Shown: positions 24,787 to 34,444, counted from the first letter of the stretch. The stretch is DNA of 64,000 nucleotides from Bizionia sp. (GCA_020631395.1 JAHDHI010000003.1:34699-98698); one strand, 5' to 3'. Translations and numbers: made by a program. Notes: generated by a model from the sequence alone, not told the origin.

Positions 24787-26289
24787 ATGAAAAATAATTA
24801 TATCTTGATTCTTCTGAGCTTTTTTTCTGTAACATTGCTCGCTCAAGAAAAAGCATTAAATGAAATAACATCATTTAAAATTAAAAATTCAGGATTCTTT
24901 ATTGATAAGAATAACGATGTAGACGGCTACTATTTTTATTATGAGGTAGATAAGTTGAAAAAGGGAAAGCGTGAGTATGCTATAAATATGTTGGATAACA
25001 ATCTAAATGAAATAGCTTCTAAATCGTACATAGGTGATAAAAAAGACATGCTAATAGAAAGTAAGTTTAATAATCAATCCCTTATGTTTGCCATACTTAA
25101 CTTAGATAAGAAATATTATAAGTTAGTTACTTTTAATAAGCAAGGGGAGCAGGGAAAAGATATTATAATCCCAATATCCAAAATGGATGCGAGACTTTTA
25201 GAATTTACATTGAAATCAGATCTTTTCAAACCTTTGTTTTCAGTGGATAACAAAGGTTTTATATTTCAGCAAACTGTATTGAAAAATAGAACTACTGCTT
25301 CTAAATTAAAGTATATACCCACTGATGGAGGTAAATCATGGGTGTACAATCAAGTTTTAGAAAAAAACATAGCCAAAGGCATTAAAATTATTGAAGCTAA
25401 CGAAAAAGTCATAGTGCTCTATGAAGTAGTTAGCCAAATGAGCAAAAAAGAAGCTGATTTTTCAGCTAAGGTTATAGTATTGGATGTTAATACAGGTGAA
25501 ACTTTATTTGAAAAAGAATACGATGCTAATAATTATAGGTTAGTGTCGAATGCATTTTTGACAGAAGATAAGACTCTTGTTTTATTAGGTGAGTATTATG
25601 AAGATAATGGTACCTTCTTTAAAAATAGTAGCTTAGGGTTGTTTTCTGAAGTTCTTGATTTTAATGGAGAGGTTATTTCAGATAAAAAAATAGGATGGGA
25701 TTCTGGGATCAATGAAATGTTAGGTGTCAAAAAAAAGGGGAATGATGAATATATTTATTTTCATGACATCATTCGTACTCAAAAAGGAACATATTATGCC
25801 ATGGCTGAGAAATATCATAAAACGAGAAATAACAAAGGGGAAGTGGTTAATAGCATAACGTCAACAGATGCGATGGTTTTTGCGTTTGACGGCGTATTCG
25901 AGCTTAAAGACATCAAAGTATTTGAAAAAGGTGAATCTACATCAACTGAAATGTCAATTTTGGACAAACCACAAATGTATGCGCGTTTGTTTAAAGCATT
26001 GGGGGGCTTTGACTATGAATTTACACAAATAGATGAAAATCGAGATCGATTTTATGCAACATATATTAACTACAATACATTAAAAAAAGAAGACAAGAAA
26101 ATATTACTCAAAACGATTATCTATAATGAGGGAGAACTGTCTGAAGATGAGATAAGGATAAATAATACAGAAGAAAAAGGTGTCTCCTCTAGAGTATTAC
26201 CTGGTAAATTAGGTTATGTAATGCTATTGGAATATAATAAAGATGAAAAAGCATTGAATATGCACTTGGAAAAGTTGAACATAGAATAA
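24787..26289 (+). CDS. Secreted protein of unknown function
   Basis: A 500-residue protein whose start is set at ATG 24787, where a signal peptide begins (YILILLSFFSVTLLAQE); an upstream in-frame ATG lies inside the M48 gene. After the signal the sequence is beta-rich with repeated strands (KLVTFNKQGEQGKDI, KVIVLDVNTGETLFEKEYD, VLDFNGEVISDKKIGW), suggesting a propeller-like or repeat fold outside the cytoplasm. No catalytic motif or sorting domain recognised. It follows the M48 peptidase by 10 bp, shares its AT-rich codon use and may be its partner. Confidence 0.6.
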   Translation: MKNNYILILLSFFSVTLLAQEKALNEITSFKIKNSGFFIDKNNDVDGYYFYYEVDKLKKGKREYAINMLDNNLNEIASKSYIGDKKDMLIESKFNNQSLMFAILNLDKKYYKLVTFNKQGEQGKDIIIPISKMDARLLEFTLKSDLFKPLFSVDNKGFIFQQTVLKNRTTASKLKYIPTDGGKSWVYNQVLEKNIAKGIKIIEANEKVIVLYEVVSQMSKKEADFSAKVIVLDVNTGETLFEKEYDANNYRLVSNAFLTEDKTLVLLGEYYEDNGTFFKNSSLGLFSEVLDFNGEVISDKKIGWDSGINEMLGVKKKGNDEYIYFHDIIRTQKGTYYAMAEKYHKTRNNKGEVVNSITSTDAMVFAFDGVFELKDIKVFEKGESTSTEMSILDKPQMYARLFKALGGFDYEFTQIDENRDRFYATYINYNTLKKEDKKILLKTIIYNEGELSEDEIRINNTEEKGVSSRVLPGKLGYVMLLEYNKDEKALNMHLEKLNIE

Positions 26290-26308
26290 ATTCATACAAT
26301 ATCATTAG

Positions 26309-26671
26309 TGTCCGACTAAAATACAATTTTGCAATAAATGGAATTGCTATACTAGACTGGACAGCGAGTTAAGCTATGATTGTGGGGAAGAAGAGAAGAG
26401 GATAAAAGAGGAAACATATGATACAAATGCATTGAAATTATATCCAAACCCATCCCCAAAAGGTGCTTTCACATTGAATTTGCTTCAGGAATATGGAGAA
26501 GTGGAGGTGCGGGTGACCAATGTTTCTGGTCAAAGCATTCTAATCAAGAGCTTTCGAAACCCAAATAGAAGATTGAAAATAGATTTGTCGCGATATCCTA
26601 CTGGAATGTATATTGTTAATACAATGGCAGATGGAAAAACATTACCTGTTAAAAAAGCAATTGTAGGTTGA
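26309..26671 (+). pseudogene. Remnant of a type IX secretion-sorted protein (C-terminal domain only)
   Basis: An open frame from 26309 to the TAG/TGA-bounded end at 26671 encodes a typical type A sorting domain: LYPNPSPKGAFTLNL, VRVTNVSGQSILIKSF, LSRYPTGMYIV. The frame is open for 41 codons before LYPNPS (including four cysteines) but has no ATG and is closed by a stop at 26306-26308, so the body of the protein is missing. It looks like the 3' stump of a deleted surface-protein gene. TTG at 26432 could start a short peptide without a signal, which would be useless for secretion. Confidence 0.7.
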
Positions 26672-26716
26672 GATAATTCAATATAAAAATTGTTATTTTG
26701 CATTATAAACAAATGA

Positions 26717-27667
26717 ATGACAGGATTAGTATATAAATCTACAGGGAGTTGGTATACCGTTAAAACTGAATTGGGGGCAATTTACGAGTGCCGCATAAAG
26801 GGCAAATTTAGATTGCAAGGGATTAAAAGCACCAATCCGATAGCCGTAGGCGATTTTGTGGATTTTGATTTAGATACCAAAAGTGATCAAGAAACGGGAG
26901 TAATCAACAATATTCACGATCGAGAGAATTACATCGTTCGTAAATCTGTGAATCTATCCAAACAGACACACATAATTGCATCCAACATAGACCAAGTCTT
27001 CTTGTTGATTACCATAGACAATCCTCCGACATTCACAAGTTTCATAGACCGGTTTTTGGTAACTGCCGAAGCCTATTCCATAAAAACGATATTGCTTTTC
27101 AATAAGGTGGATACTTACGATGAGGAGACGATGATGGAAGTAAAATACCTAGCACACATCTATCGTAAGATAGGGTATGAATGCATAGGGATTTCTGCAA
27201 AGACGGGGAAAAACATAGATAGAGTGAAAACCTTGATGGAAGGTCAGGTAAACATGTTTACAGGACATTCAGGAGTAGGTAAATCCACTTTGGTAAATAG
27301 CATAGAACCCAATTTGGACTTAAAGACCAAAGCCATTTCCTCACAGCATATGCAAGGACAACATACAACGACCTTTGCAGAAATGTTCGATTTGAGTTTC
27401 AATGCGAAGATAATTGACACGCCAGGAATCAAAGGTTTCGGGGTGGTGGATATGGAAAAGGAGGAAATAGGAGATTATTTTCCCGAATTCTTTGCGTTGA
27501 AGCAAGATTGCAAGTTCAATAATTGCTTACATATAGAAGAACCTAAATGTGCGGTAAAAAGGGCATTGGACAAGGATGAGATAGCAGCATCACGCTACAA
27601 CAGCTATACACAGATAATAGAAGGAGACGAGCAACATTACAGAACCGACATCTGGGAGAAAGAATAA
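26717..27667 (+). CDS. rsgA: Ribosome small subunit-dependent GTPase A
   Basis: Circularly permuted GTPase that helps mature the 30S subunit. Of 316 residues, the N-terminal ~70 form an OB fold, then G4 (NKVD), G1 (GHSGVGKSTLVN) and G3 (DTPGIKGF) appear in the permuted order, followed by the C-terminal zinc finger (CKFNNCLHIEEPKC). Full length for the family. It is followed after 13 bp by dtd, so both translation-quality genes may be co-transcribed. Cytosolic. Confidence 0.95.
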   Translation: MTGLVYKSTGSWYTVKTELGAIYECRIKGKFRLQGIKSTNPIAVGDFVDFDLDTKSDQETGVINNIHDRENYIVRKSVNLSKQTHIIASNIDQVFLLITIDNPPTFTSFIDRFLVTAEAYSIKTILLFNKVDTYDEETMMEVKYLAHIYRKIGYECIGISAKTGKNIDRVKTLMEGQVNMFTGHSGVGKSTLVNSIEPNLDLKTKAISSQHMQGQHTTTFAEMFDLSFNAKIIDTPGIKGFGVVDMEKEEIGDYFPEFFALKQDCKFNNCLHIEEPKCAVKRALDKDEIAASRYNSYTQIIEGDEQHYRTDIWEKE

Positions 27668-27680
27668 CATAGTTTAAGAG

Positions 27681-28133
27681 ATGAAGGTAGTTATCCAACG
27701 AGTGGCAAAAGCCAGTGTAACCATTAATGATAGAGAAGTAGCTTCAATAGGAAACGGACTTTTGATTTTATTGGGAATTGTCTTAGAAGATGCACAAGAA
27801 GACATTGATTGGTTGTCCAAAAAAATAAGGAACCTTCGTGTTTTTGGAGATGAAAATGGAGTAATGAACAAATCGATCATGGAAACCAATGGAGATGCCA
27901 TTGTCGTAAGTCAATTTACGTTGCACGCCAGTACCAAAAAAGGAAATAGACCAAGCTATATAAAAGCCGCAAAACCAGAAATAGCGATTCCGTTGTATGA
28001 ATCCTTTGTGAAACAGATGGAGTTGGATTTGGGGAAACCCATTCAAACAGGGGAGTTTGGAGCAGATATGAAAGTCGCCTTGTTAAACGATGGGCCAGTG
28101 ACCATAATCATCGATTCTAAAGACAAAGAATGA
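27681..28133 (+). CDS. dtd: D-aminoacyl-tRNA deacylase
   Basis: Hydrolyses D-aminoacyl-tRNAs (and Gly-tRNA-Ala), preventing D-amino acid entry into proteins. The 150-residue length is standard. SQFTLHAST (the catalytic SQFTL motif) and NDGPVTI (the cross-subunit Gly-cisPro motif) are both intact. Directly downstream of rsgA. Confidence 0.95.
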   Translation: MKVVIQRVAKASVTINDREVASIGNGLLILLGIVLEDAQEDIDWLSKKIRNLRVFGDENGVMNKSIMETNGDAIVVSQFTLHASTKKGNRPSYIKAAKPEIAIPLYESFVKQMELDLGKPIQTGEFGADMKVALLNDGPVTIIIDSKDKE

Positions 28134-28207
28134 ATATAACAAGAAAATCTGTAACAATTCTCCAATTGAATGCACATATATCTACCACTTAAACCTAAAC
28201 TACTTAA

Positions 28208-30106
28208 ATGCAAATAAAGACTTCCCTAAGCATAGCTTTCATACTCATTTTCCTTACCACATATTCTCAAGAAAAATTACTGGCATTGACCATAGATGAA
28301 GGGTTGAAGGAAAACGCCAACGCAGTGGTGAGATTAGATGACAACCTCATAGAGGTAAAGGCTCACAACAGATTCACCTATACCAATAAAAGAATAATCA
28401 CGATTCTCAACAAGGCAGGAAATTCGGATATAGGTGCGGCGGTACATTATGACGACAACATAAACATAAGGAAATTGGAAGCTGTCATATACAATGCCTT
28501 TGGAAAGGAGATAAAGAAAATAAAGAAGAAGGATTTCGAAGATGTCAGTGCTGTACCCGGTGGGACGTTATATTCAGATAGTAGGATGAAATACCTGAGC
28601 TATACCCCAATCAATTATCCGTATACGGTAGTCATGGAAAAAGAGATAGAGTACAAGTCGACAGCATTCATTCCTGGCTGGAGGCCAGTTGTGGGGTTTT
28701 ATGTAAGTACGGAAAATGCAAGCTACAAGATAGTAAATACCTCGGGAGTGGATTTAAAGGTCAAGACTACGAATTTCGAAAATTATGACATAGAAAAAAT
28801 AGGCGAGCACGATTATTTGGCTAAAAACATGAAAGCAATGAAGGGAGAGGCCTATGCCCCGGCATTCAAGAGCTATGCTCCCTTTTTAAGAGTGGCCTTG
28901 GCCAAATTTACCATGGAAGGAGTAGATGGAGTAAACACGAATTGGAGCGACTTCGGGAAATGGATGAATGATGAATTGGTGGCGGATACGCAAGAGCTTC
29001 CAGAAGCAGTTAAAGACGAGGTGAAATCTTTGACAGCAAATGAAACAACTGACATTGAGAAAGCGAAATTGATCTATAAGTACGTGCAAGACAAAACCAG
29101 ATACATCAGTGTTCAAGTAGGGATTGGAGGATGGAAACCCATGTTGGCAAGCGATGTGGATAGATTGGGATATGGTGACTGCAAAGCATTGACAAATTAT
29201 ACAAAAGCATTGCTGGATGAGGTGAATGTGGAATCTTACTATACGGTCGTATACGGAGGTAACAATTTAAGAAGCATTGACAAGGAGTTTTCGGCAATAG
29301 AAGGGAATCATGTCATATTGGCGATACCAAACGAAAAAGATTATGTTTGGTTGGAATGCACCAGTCAAACAAGTCCGTTTGGCTACAATGCCAATTTCAC
29401 AGACGATAGGGATGCATTGGTAATTACTCCAGAGGGAGGCAAGATAATTCATACGAAAGTGTATGAGACGAAAGGGAATTTACAAACTACGAATGCCAAC
29501 GTGAAACTAGATGAACATGGCGATATTTCTGCTCAAGTACAAATAGAATCCAAAGGGACACAATATGGTCATTATACTAGAATTGAGGATGAAGATGAAA
29601 AAGGAAAAAGGTTGTATTACAAGGAATACTTCGACAACATTAACAATTTGGAGGTACTAGCCATAGCCTTTGACAACAATAAAGATGACATCATTTTTAC
29701 TGAAAATGTGGAGGTAGCCGCCAGTAAGTATGCCTCAAAAGGGGGGAATAGAATATTGTTTGCACCCAATATGTTCAACAGGGAGACCTATGTTCCACCA
29801 AGATATAAAAACAGAAAAATGGATTTTGAGATAGATAGAGGATATATGGATGTCGATGAATACGAGATAGCATTGCCTGAAACAATGGAAATAGAAGCTT
29901 TGATGACGCCAGTTTCAATAAACAATGAATTTGGAGAGTATACGGCATCCATAGAAAAGAAATCCGATAATCTACTTGTTTACAAGAGAACATTGATTAT
30001 GAACAAAGGTCAATACAAAAAGGAAGACTATTCCAAGTTCAGGGATTTTCATTTAAAAATAGTAAAACACGATAAATCTAAAATAGCATTAAAAAGTACC
30101 AATTAA
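28208..30106 (+). CDS. DUF3857/transglutaminase-like protein, intact triad
   Basis: A 632-residue exported protein: signal peptide (LSIAFILIFLTTYSQ), an N-terminal DUF3857 beta-rich domain (about 30-230), a transglutaminase-like core (about 260-390), and a C-terminal DUF2569/3858-type beta region. Core residues are C325 (GYGDCKALT), H368 (GNHVILAI) and E383 (WLECTS) in the place of the usual Asp. Periplasmic or surface location is likely; the substrate is unknown. It is 2 bp from a second gene of the same architecture, a common tandem in Bacteroidota. Confidence 0.8.
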   Translation: MQIKTSLSIAFILIFLTTYSQEKLLALTIDEGLKENANAVVRLDDNLIEVKAHNRFTYTNKRIITILNKAGNSDIGAAVHYDDNINIRKLEAVIYNAFGKEIKKIKKKDFEDVSAVPGGTLYSDSRMKYLSYTPINYPYTVVMEKEIEYKSTAFIPGWRPVVGFYVSTENASYKIVNTSGVDLKVKTTNFENYDIEKIGEHDYLAKNMKAMKGEAYAPAFKSYAPFLRVALAKFTMEGVDGVNTNWSDFGKWMNDELVADTQELPEAVKDEVKSLTANETTDIEKAKLIYKYVQDKTRYISVQVGIGGWKPMLASDVDRLGYGDCKALTNYTKALLDEVNVESYYTVVYGGNNLRSIDKEFSAIEGNHVILAIPNEKDYVWLECTSQTSPFGYNANFTDDRDALVITPEGGKIIHTKVYETKGNLQTTNANVKLDEHGDISAQVQIESKGTQYGHYTRIEDEDEKGKRLYYKEYFDNINNLEVLAIAFDNNKDDIIFTENVEVAASKYASKGGNRILFAPNMFNRETYVPPRYKNRKMDFEIDRGYMDVDEYEIALPETMEIEALMTPVSINNEFGEYTASIEKKSDNLLVYKRTLIMNKGQYKKEDYSKFRDFHLKIVKHDKSKIALKSTN

Positions 30107-30108
30107 TT

Positions 30109-32124
30109 ATGAGGAAAGCAGTAGTAATTGCATTTATACTAGCATCTAATCTTAGTTTTTCACAAAACTACAAATTTGGAAAAGTAAGCAAGGAAGAATT
30201 GAAGGAAAAGAGTTATGCGGAAGATCCTGAAGCAAACGCTGCCGTTTTATTCAAAAAGGAAGTCATAGCCTATGAATATAGGCAAGGTGACGGTTTTAGA
30301 CAAGTTAGAGAAGTACAAGAGCGTATAAAGATATATAACAAGGACGGATTTGATTGGGCTACAAAAAAAGTGAGGTTGTACGATAGGTCTAGTACGAAGA
30401 GCGAGGACTTTTTAAACCTTTCCGCCTACACCTATACATTGGAAGAAGGCAAAATAAAAAAGACGAAGATTAAGAAGGAAAGTGTTTTTGAAGAAAAAAA
30501 CAATAAATACTGGGCAACGAAGTCGTTCACGATGCCCAATGTCAAAGAAGGTTGTGTCATAGAGTTCAGATATCGCATAGAATCTCCATACATTCAAATC
30601 GATGACATCGATTTACAATATACGATTCCGATTAAAAAACTCGATGTCGAAGTTAAGATTCCTGAGTTCTTCGTATTCAACAAACAACAAAACCCAAAAG
30701 CGATCTATTTTCCAAAAATAGAGGATACGAAGGTTAATAGAAAAGAGACTTTGACAGGGAAGTCAAGATCTGTAGGGTCATGGGGTAGAGTAAAATCAAC
30801 CAGAGACTATTCAGATTGGGAATTCAAAGAATTCAAAACCGTAGTGGACGAAACAAATGTTCCTGCATTGAAGAAGGAGTCCTTTGTTAGGGAGTTGGAT
30901 ATATATAGAGCAAAGTTGATATGGGAATATGCTGCATACAATAGTCCGAACAACGGAATCAAGAACTATTCGACAAATTGGGAGCAAGTTTCAAAGACAA
31001 TAAACGAGAGTGAATCCTTTGGAGGGCAATTGGAGAAGACCAAATATTTTGAAAGTGATGTGAATGCACTACTCGAAGGAATTGACGATCCAACCAAAAG
31101 AGTAGCATTGATATACGATTTCGTTAGATCAAAAATAAAATGGAACAAATATGTAGGCTATCGAGTTAACGATGGTGTGAAAAAGGCATATAAGGATAGA
31201 GTAGGGAATGTGGCAGAAATTAATTTAATGTTGGTTGCCATGCTGCGATATGCAGGATTGAATGCCAGTCCAGTGTTATTGAGCACGAGGTCCAATGGGA
31301 TTCCCTTGTTTCCAACGACAAGCGGGTTCAATTATGTTATTGCAGCAATAGAGGTTCCTGATGACGTCATATTGTTGGATGGAGTCAATACTTATGGCGC
31401 TTCCAACATATTATTGGAGAAAACCATAAACTGGCAAGGTAGAATCGTAAGAAAGCAAGGGAGCTCGGCATGGATAGACCTAACTCCGAGAAAGAAATCC
31501 AAAAGTATATCGCTCATGAATGTAAGCATAGCAGACGATCTTTCGATCTCTGGTAAGATAAAGAAACACCTCACGGATTATTTGGCATTGGACTATAGAG
31601 AGCGTTATTACGATTCAAAAAACGAAAGCATGGTATCTAACCATGAGAAGGACAAAGGAGACATAGAGATTACGAATCTGGATGTCAAAAACAAGAAAGA
31701 GCTAAGTAAACCAATAAATTACACTTACGATTTCAAGTTGGACAATGCAATAGAGGAGATAGGAGACAAACTGTACATGTCACCACTTTTGTTTTTGGCT
31801 TCGGAAGAGAATCCCTTCAAGGAGGAAAATAGAATTTATCCAATAGACTTCATTTATCCGACGTATAGAAAATACGCGATTAATTTGAAGATACCTGAAG
31901 GTTACGTCGTCGAATCCTTGCCAGAAAACACAAAAGTTCAATTCAATGGTACAGAAGGAGAATTCTTTTATATTGTAAAGGCACAAGGGGAAACCATACA
32001 AGTATCCGTAGTTATGGATTTGAACAAGACCTTGATTTTGCCGGAAGAGTATTTGGAATTCAAAAGGTTTTTTGAATTGTCCCATGAAAAGCAAACGGAG
32101 AAAATAGTATTGAAAAAAACATAG
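30109..32124 (+). CDS. DUF3857/transglutaminase-like protein, probably inactive
   Basis: A 671-residue paralogue of the preceding gene: signal peptide (VVIAFILASNLSFSQ), DUF3857 region, transglutaminase-like core and C-terminal beta region. At the active site the cysteine is replaced by valine (V368, VGNVAEINLMLVAML) and the histidine by tyrosine (Y409, GFNYVIAA); an acid remains at D424. It is therefore unlikely to be catalytic and may bind or regulate rather than cleave. It probably works with the active neighbour, with which it shares an operon. Confidence 0.78.
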   Translation: MRKAVVIAFILASNLSFSQNYKFGKVSKEELKEKSYAEDPEANAAVLFKKEVIAYEYRQGDGFRQVREVQERIKIYNKDGFDWATKKVRLYDRSSTKSEDFLNLSAYTYTLEEGKIKKTKIKKESVFEEKNNKYWATKSFTMPNVKEGCVIEFRYRIESPYIQIDDIDLQYTIPIKKLDVEVKIPEFFVFNKQQNPKAIYFPKIEDTKVNRKETLTGKSRSVGSWGRVKSTRDYSDWEFKEFKTVVDETNVPALKKESFVRELDIYRAKLIWEYAAYNSPNNGIKNYSTNWEQVSKTINESESFGGQLEKTKYFESDVNALLEGIDDPTKRVALIYDFVRSKIKWNKYVGYRVNDGVKKAYKDRVGNVAEINLMLVAMLRYAGLNASPVLLSTRSNGIPLFPTTSGFNYVIAAIEVPDDVILLDGVNTYGASNILLEKTINWQGRIVRKQGSSAWIDLTPRKKSKSISLMNVSIADDLSISGKIKKHLTDYLALDYRERYYDSKNESMVSNHEKDKGDIEITNLDVKNKKELSKPINYTYDFKLDNAIEEIGDKLYMSPLLFLASEENPFKEENRIYPIDFIYPTYRKYAINLKIPEGYVVESLPENTKVQFNGTEGEFFYIVKAQGETIQVSVVMDLNKTLILPEEYLEFKRFFELSHEKQTEKIVLKKT

Positions 32125-32136
32125 TGAAACTGAAGG

Positions 32137-32658
32137 ATGGCATCATTGTTTGGACACGGTTTGGTTGGTTATACGATCGCCAAGGTAGCAAATTCTGGAA
32201 CTGGAAAGTTATTGCTTTTTCTGGCAATGGGGTCCGCAATACTTCCAGACATGGATGTCTTGGCATTTAACTTTGGGATACCATACTTGCATCCTTTGGG
32301 ACATAGAGGATTCACACACTCCATCGTATTTTCAATACTTTGGGGAGGTATGTTGGCCTTGTTATTCGGGAAACAAAGAAAAACAATCTTTTTTGCAGTG
32401 ATTTCCTTGTCAACGCTATCTCACGGGGTATTGGATGCTTTAACAACGGGAGGAGAAGGCGTGGGCTTTTTAATTCCGTTTAGCGATGAGCGTTTTTTCT
32501 TTCCTTTTAAAGTCATAAGGGTGTCACCAATAGGCATTGGGAAGTTCTTCTCCGAATGGGGATTGCAAGTTATTTTTAGCGAATTGAAGTATATTGCTAT
32601 TCCGTGCCTTTTGGTTTTATTATTTTTACATTTTAAAAGAAAAAACAATGAACATTGA
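32137..32658 (+). CDS. YdjM-like membrane-bound metal-dependent hydrolase family protein
   Basis: A 173-residue inner-membrane protein resembling the YdjM/DUF457 family. Conserved polar residues lie near membrane segments: FGHGLVGY near the start, LPDMDVLAF, and GHRGFTHSIVFS with the family's H-R-x-x-T-H-S motif, plus LSHGVLDALTTGG. These are typical putative metal ligands; the activity has not been established for the family. Overlaps the MazG-like gene start by 11 bp. Confidence 0.8.
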   Translation: MASLFGHGLVGYTIAKVANSGTGKLLLFLAMGSAILPDMDVLAFNFGIPYLHPLGHRGFTHSIVFSILWGGMLALLFGKQRKTIFFAVISLSTLSHGVLDALTTGGEGVGFLIPFSDERFFFPFKVIRVSPIGIGKFFSEWGLQVIFSELKYIAIPCLLVLLFLHFKRKNNEH

Positions 32659-32974
32659 AAATGCGCAGTTGGCTGTGGACAACTGGATAAAAGAACACGG
32701 CGTTCGTTATTTCAACGAACTGACCAATATGGCACAACTTACCGAAGAAGTTGGAGAAGTCGCTCGTATAATAGCAAGAAGATATGGAGAGCAAAGTGAG
32801 AAGGAAAGCGACAAGGAGAAAGACTTGGGAGAAGAACTTGCCGATGTGATGTTCGTGGTATTGTGTTTGGCAAACCAAACAGGAATAAACTTGCAAGAGG
32901 CGTTTGACAAAAAACTGGATTTAAAGACAAAGCGTGATCACGACAGACACCAAAACAACCAAAAATTAAAATAA
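32648..32974 (+). CDS. MazG-like nucleotide pyrophosphohydrolase
   Basis: A 108-residue all-alpha NTP pyrophosphatase. The ATG at 32648 is chosen; an in-frame ATG at 32594 would add 18 residues translated from the preceding gene's end. EEVGEVARIIARR and GEELADVMFVVLCLANQ contain the E-x-x-E and E-x-x-D magnesium sites of the MazG fold. Such enzymes clean non-canonical nucleotides. The substrate is not evident. Cytosolic. Confidence 0.85.
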   Translation: MNIENAQLAVDNWIKEHGVRYFNELTNMAQLTEEVGEVARIIARRYGEQSEKESDKEKDLGEELADVMFVVLCLANQTGINLQEAFDKKLDLKTKRDHDRHQNNQKLK

Positions 32975-32991
32975 AAAGAGAAATTTTCTCC

Positions 32992-34224
32992 ATGAGCCTA
33001 AACATAAAAAAATCGAAAATCCAGAATCGACAATCAAAAATTACGATTACTGGTTCCAAAAGTGAATCGAATAGACTATTATTGCTACAAGCATTGTTTC
33101 CCAAACTTCAAATTGAAAATGTGTCGAACTCCGATGATTCTCAATTGATGGCCAAAGCATTGGCATCGCATTCCAATCTTGTGGACATTCATCATGCAGG
33201 AACTGCAATGCGTTTTCTAACGGCATTCTTTTCAACCCAAGAGGGGAGAGAAATAGAATTGACTGGATCCAAAAGGATGAAAGAACGTCCAATCAAGATT
33301 TTGGTGGACGCATTAAATCAATTGGGAGCAAACATTGGTTACAAGGAAAATGAAGGCTACCCACCATTGTTGATAAAAGGACAAAGAATAACAAAACACA
33401 AGGTCAATCTAAAAGCCAACGTAAGTAGTCAATACATCTCTGCGTTGTTGCTGATTGCTACCAAATTGGAAAACGGCTTGGAGTTGACTTTGGAAGGAAA
33501 GATAACATCTGTCCCTTACATTGAGATGACATTGAGTCTTTTGAATCAAATTGGGGTGGAAACCCATTTTTCGGGCAACGTGATAACGGTAAGGTCTAGA
33601 AACGAGGGTCTTAAGGAGGATACGCGATTAGTCGTCGAATCCGATTGGTCATCGGCATCATACTTCTACGGAATCGTAGCCTTGGCTGAGGTAGGTACAA
33701 GCATCGAATTGTCATCATACAAGAAAAATAGCTTGCAGGGAGATTCTGCTTTGACGGAACTATACAAGGATTTTGGAGTAGAAACTACATTTGGTGAAAA
33801 CACCATAACATTGACCAAATCAAGAATCGTCGACAGTGAAACGGTGATAGATTTCGATTTGGCAAATTCACCGGACATAGCTCAAACGATTTCCGTGACG
33901 GCGTTTGCTTTGGAATTGGAATGCAAGTTAAAAGGATTGCATACACTAAAGATTAAGGAAACGGATAGGCTGGAAGCTTTGAAGGCAGAAATAGAAAAAT
34001 TGGGAGGTGTTGTCAACATAACTGAGGATGCATTGCATTTGTCAGCTTCAAAAACAATAAATGAAAATATTTCCATAGCCACATACAACGACCACAGAAT
34101 GGCGATGGCATTTGCGCCTTTGGCTTTAAGAGTGCCTATTGTCATTGAAGATGCGGCAGTAGTGTCAAAATCGTACCCTACATTTTGGGAAGATCTAAAA
34201 ACAATAGGTTTTCAGTTTGATTAA
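32992..34224 (+). CDS. aroA: 3-phosphoshikimate 1-carboxyvinyltransferase (EPSP synthase)
   Basis: Joins shikimate 3-phosphate and phosphoenolpyruvate to EPSP, step six of the shikimate pathway. The 410-residue protein has TGSKSESNRLLLLQ near the N-terminus, GTAMRFLTAFF, LKIKETDRLEALKAEI and NDHRMAMAFAPL, the conserved substrate-binding stretches of the two-domain fold. It lies 10 kb from the DAHP synthase/phe/tyr operon, in a different transcription unit. The AVVSKSYPTFWEDL end is typical. Confidence 0.93.
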   Translation: MSLNIKKSKIQNRQSKITITGSKSESNRLLLLQALFPKLQIENVSNSDDSQLMAKALASHSNLVDIHHAGTAMRFLTAFFSTQEGREIELTGSKRMKERPIKILVDALNQLGANIGYKENEGYPPLLIKGQRITKHKVNLKANVSSQYISALLLIATKLENGLELTLEGKITSVPYIEMTLSLLNQIGVETHFSGNVITVRSRNEGLKEDTRLVVESDWSSASYFYGIVALAEVGTSIELSSYKKNSLQGDSALTELYKDFGVETTFGENTITLTKSRIVDSETVIDFDLANSPDIAQTISVTAFALELECKLKGLHTLKIKETDRLEALKAEIEKLGGVVNITEDALHLSASKTINENISIATYNDHRMAMAFAPLALRVPIVIEDAAVVSKSYPTFWEDLKTIGFQFD

Positions 34225-34242
34225 TAATAATCAGTCATTTAC

Positions 34243-34274
34243 TTGACAACGCCTATCCTGAGATTGTATATTTG
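34243..34274 (+). promoter_or_regulatory. Promoter of queA
   Basis: TTG (34243-34245), a 21-base gap and TATATTTG (34267-34274) match the Bacteroidota promoter pattern. The predicted start near 34280 leaves an untranslated leader of about 200 bases before the queA ATG, unusually long for this window. Confidence 0.65.
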
Positions 34275-34301
34275 CAACTTTCTAAAAATAAATTGTGTAG
34301 A

Positions 34302-34444
34302 ATGATTCATTTATAATTTATAAGGGATGTAATTATAAAAGAAGTTAGAATCATAAAGCAATTAAAAAATAATTAAACAACTAGCAAATGAACCATTCAA
34401 TCATATAAAAGGTATTTATGTTAGCAATAACATACCATTGAATG
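34302..34444 (+). ncRNA. Structured 5' leader of queA (candidate cis-regulatory RNA)
   Basis: The leader contains two hairpin domains. The first nests TTATAATT/AATTATAA (34311-34318 with 34331-34338) inside ATGATTC/GAATCAT (34302-34308 with 34348-34354). The second pairs CATTCAAT with ATTGAATG (34394-34401, 34437-34444), then GGT/ACC, then ATGTTA/TAACAT (34418-34423, 34428-34433) closed by the loop GCAA, a GNRA-type tetraloop. It does not match the preQ1 or SAM riboswitch consensus as I know them. Confidence 0.45.

Noticed and set aside
34388..34408. Six-codon frame in the first queA leader repeat as a gene
   Set aside because: Too short to call as a coding feature; kept only as part of the leader repeat.
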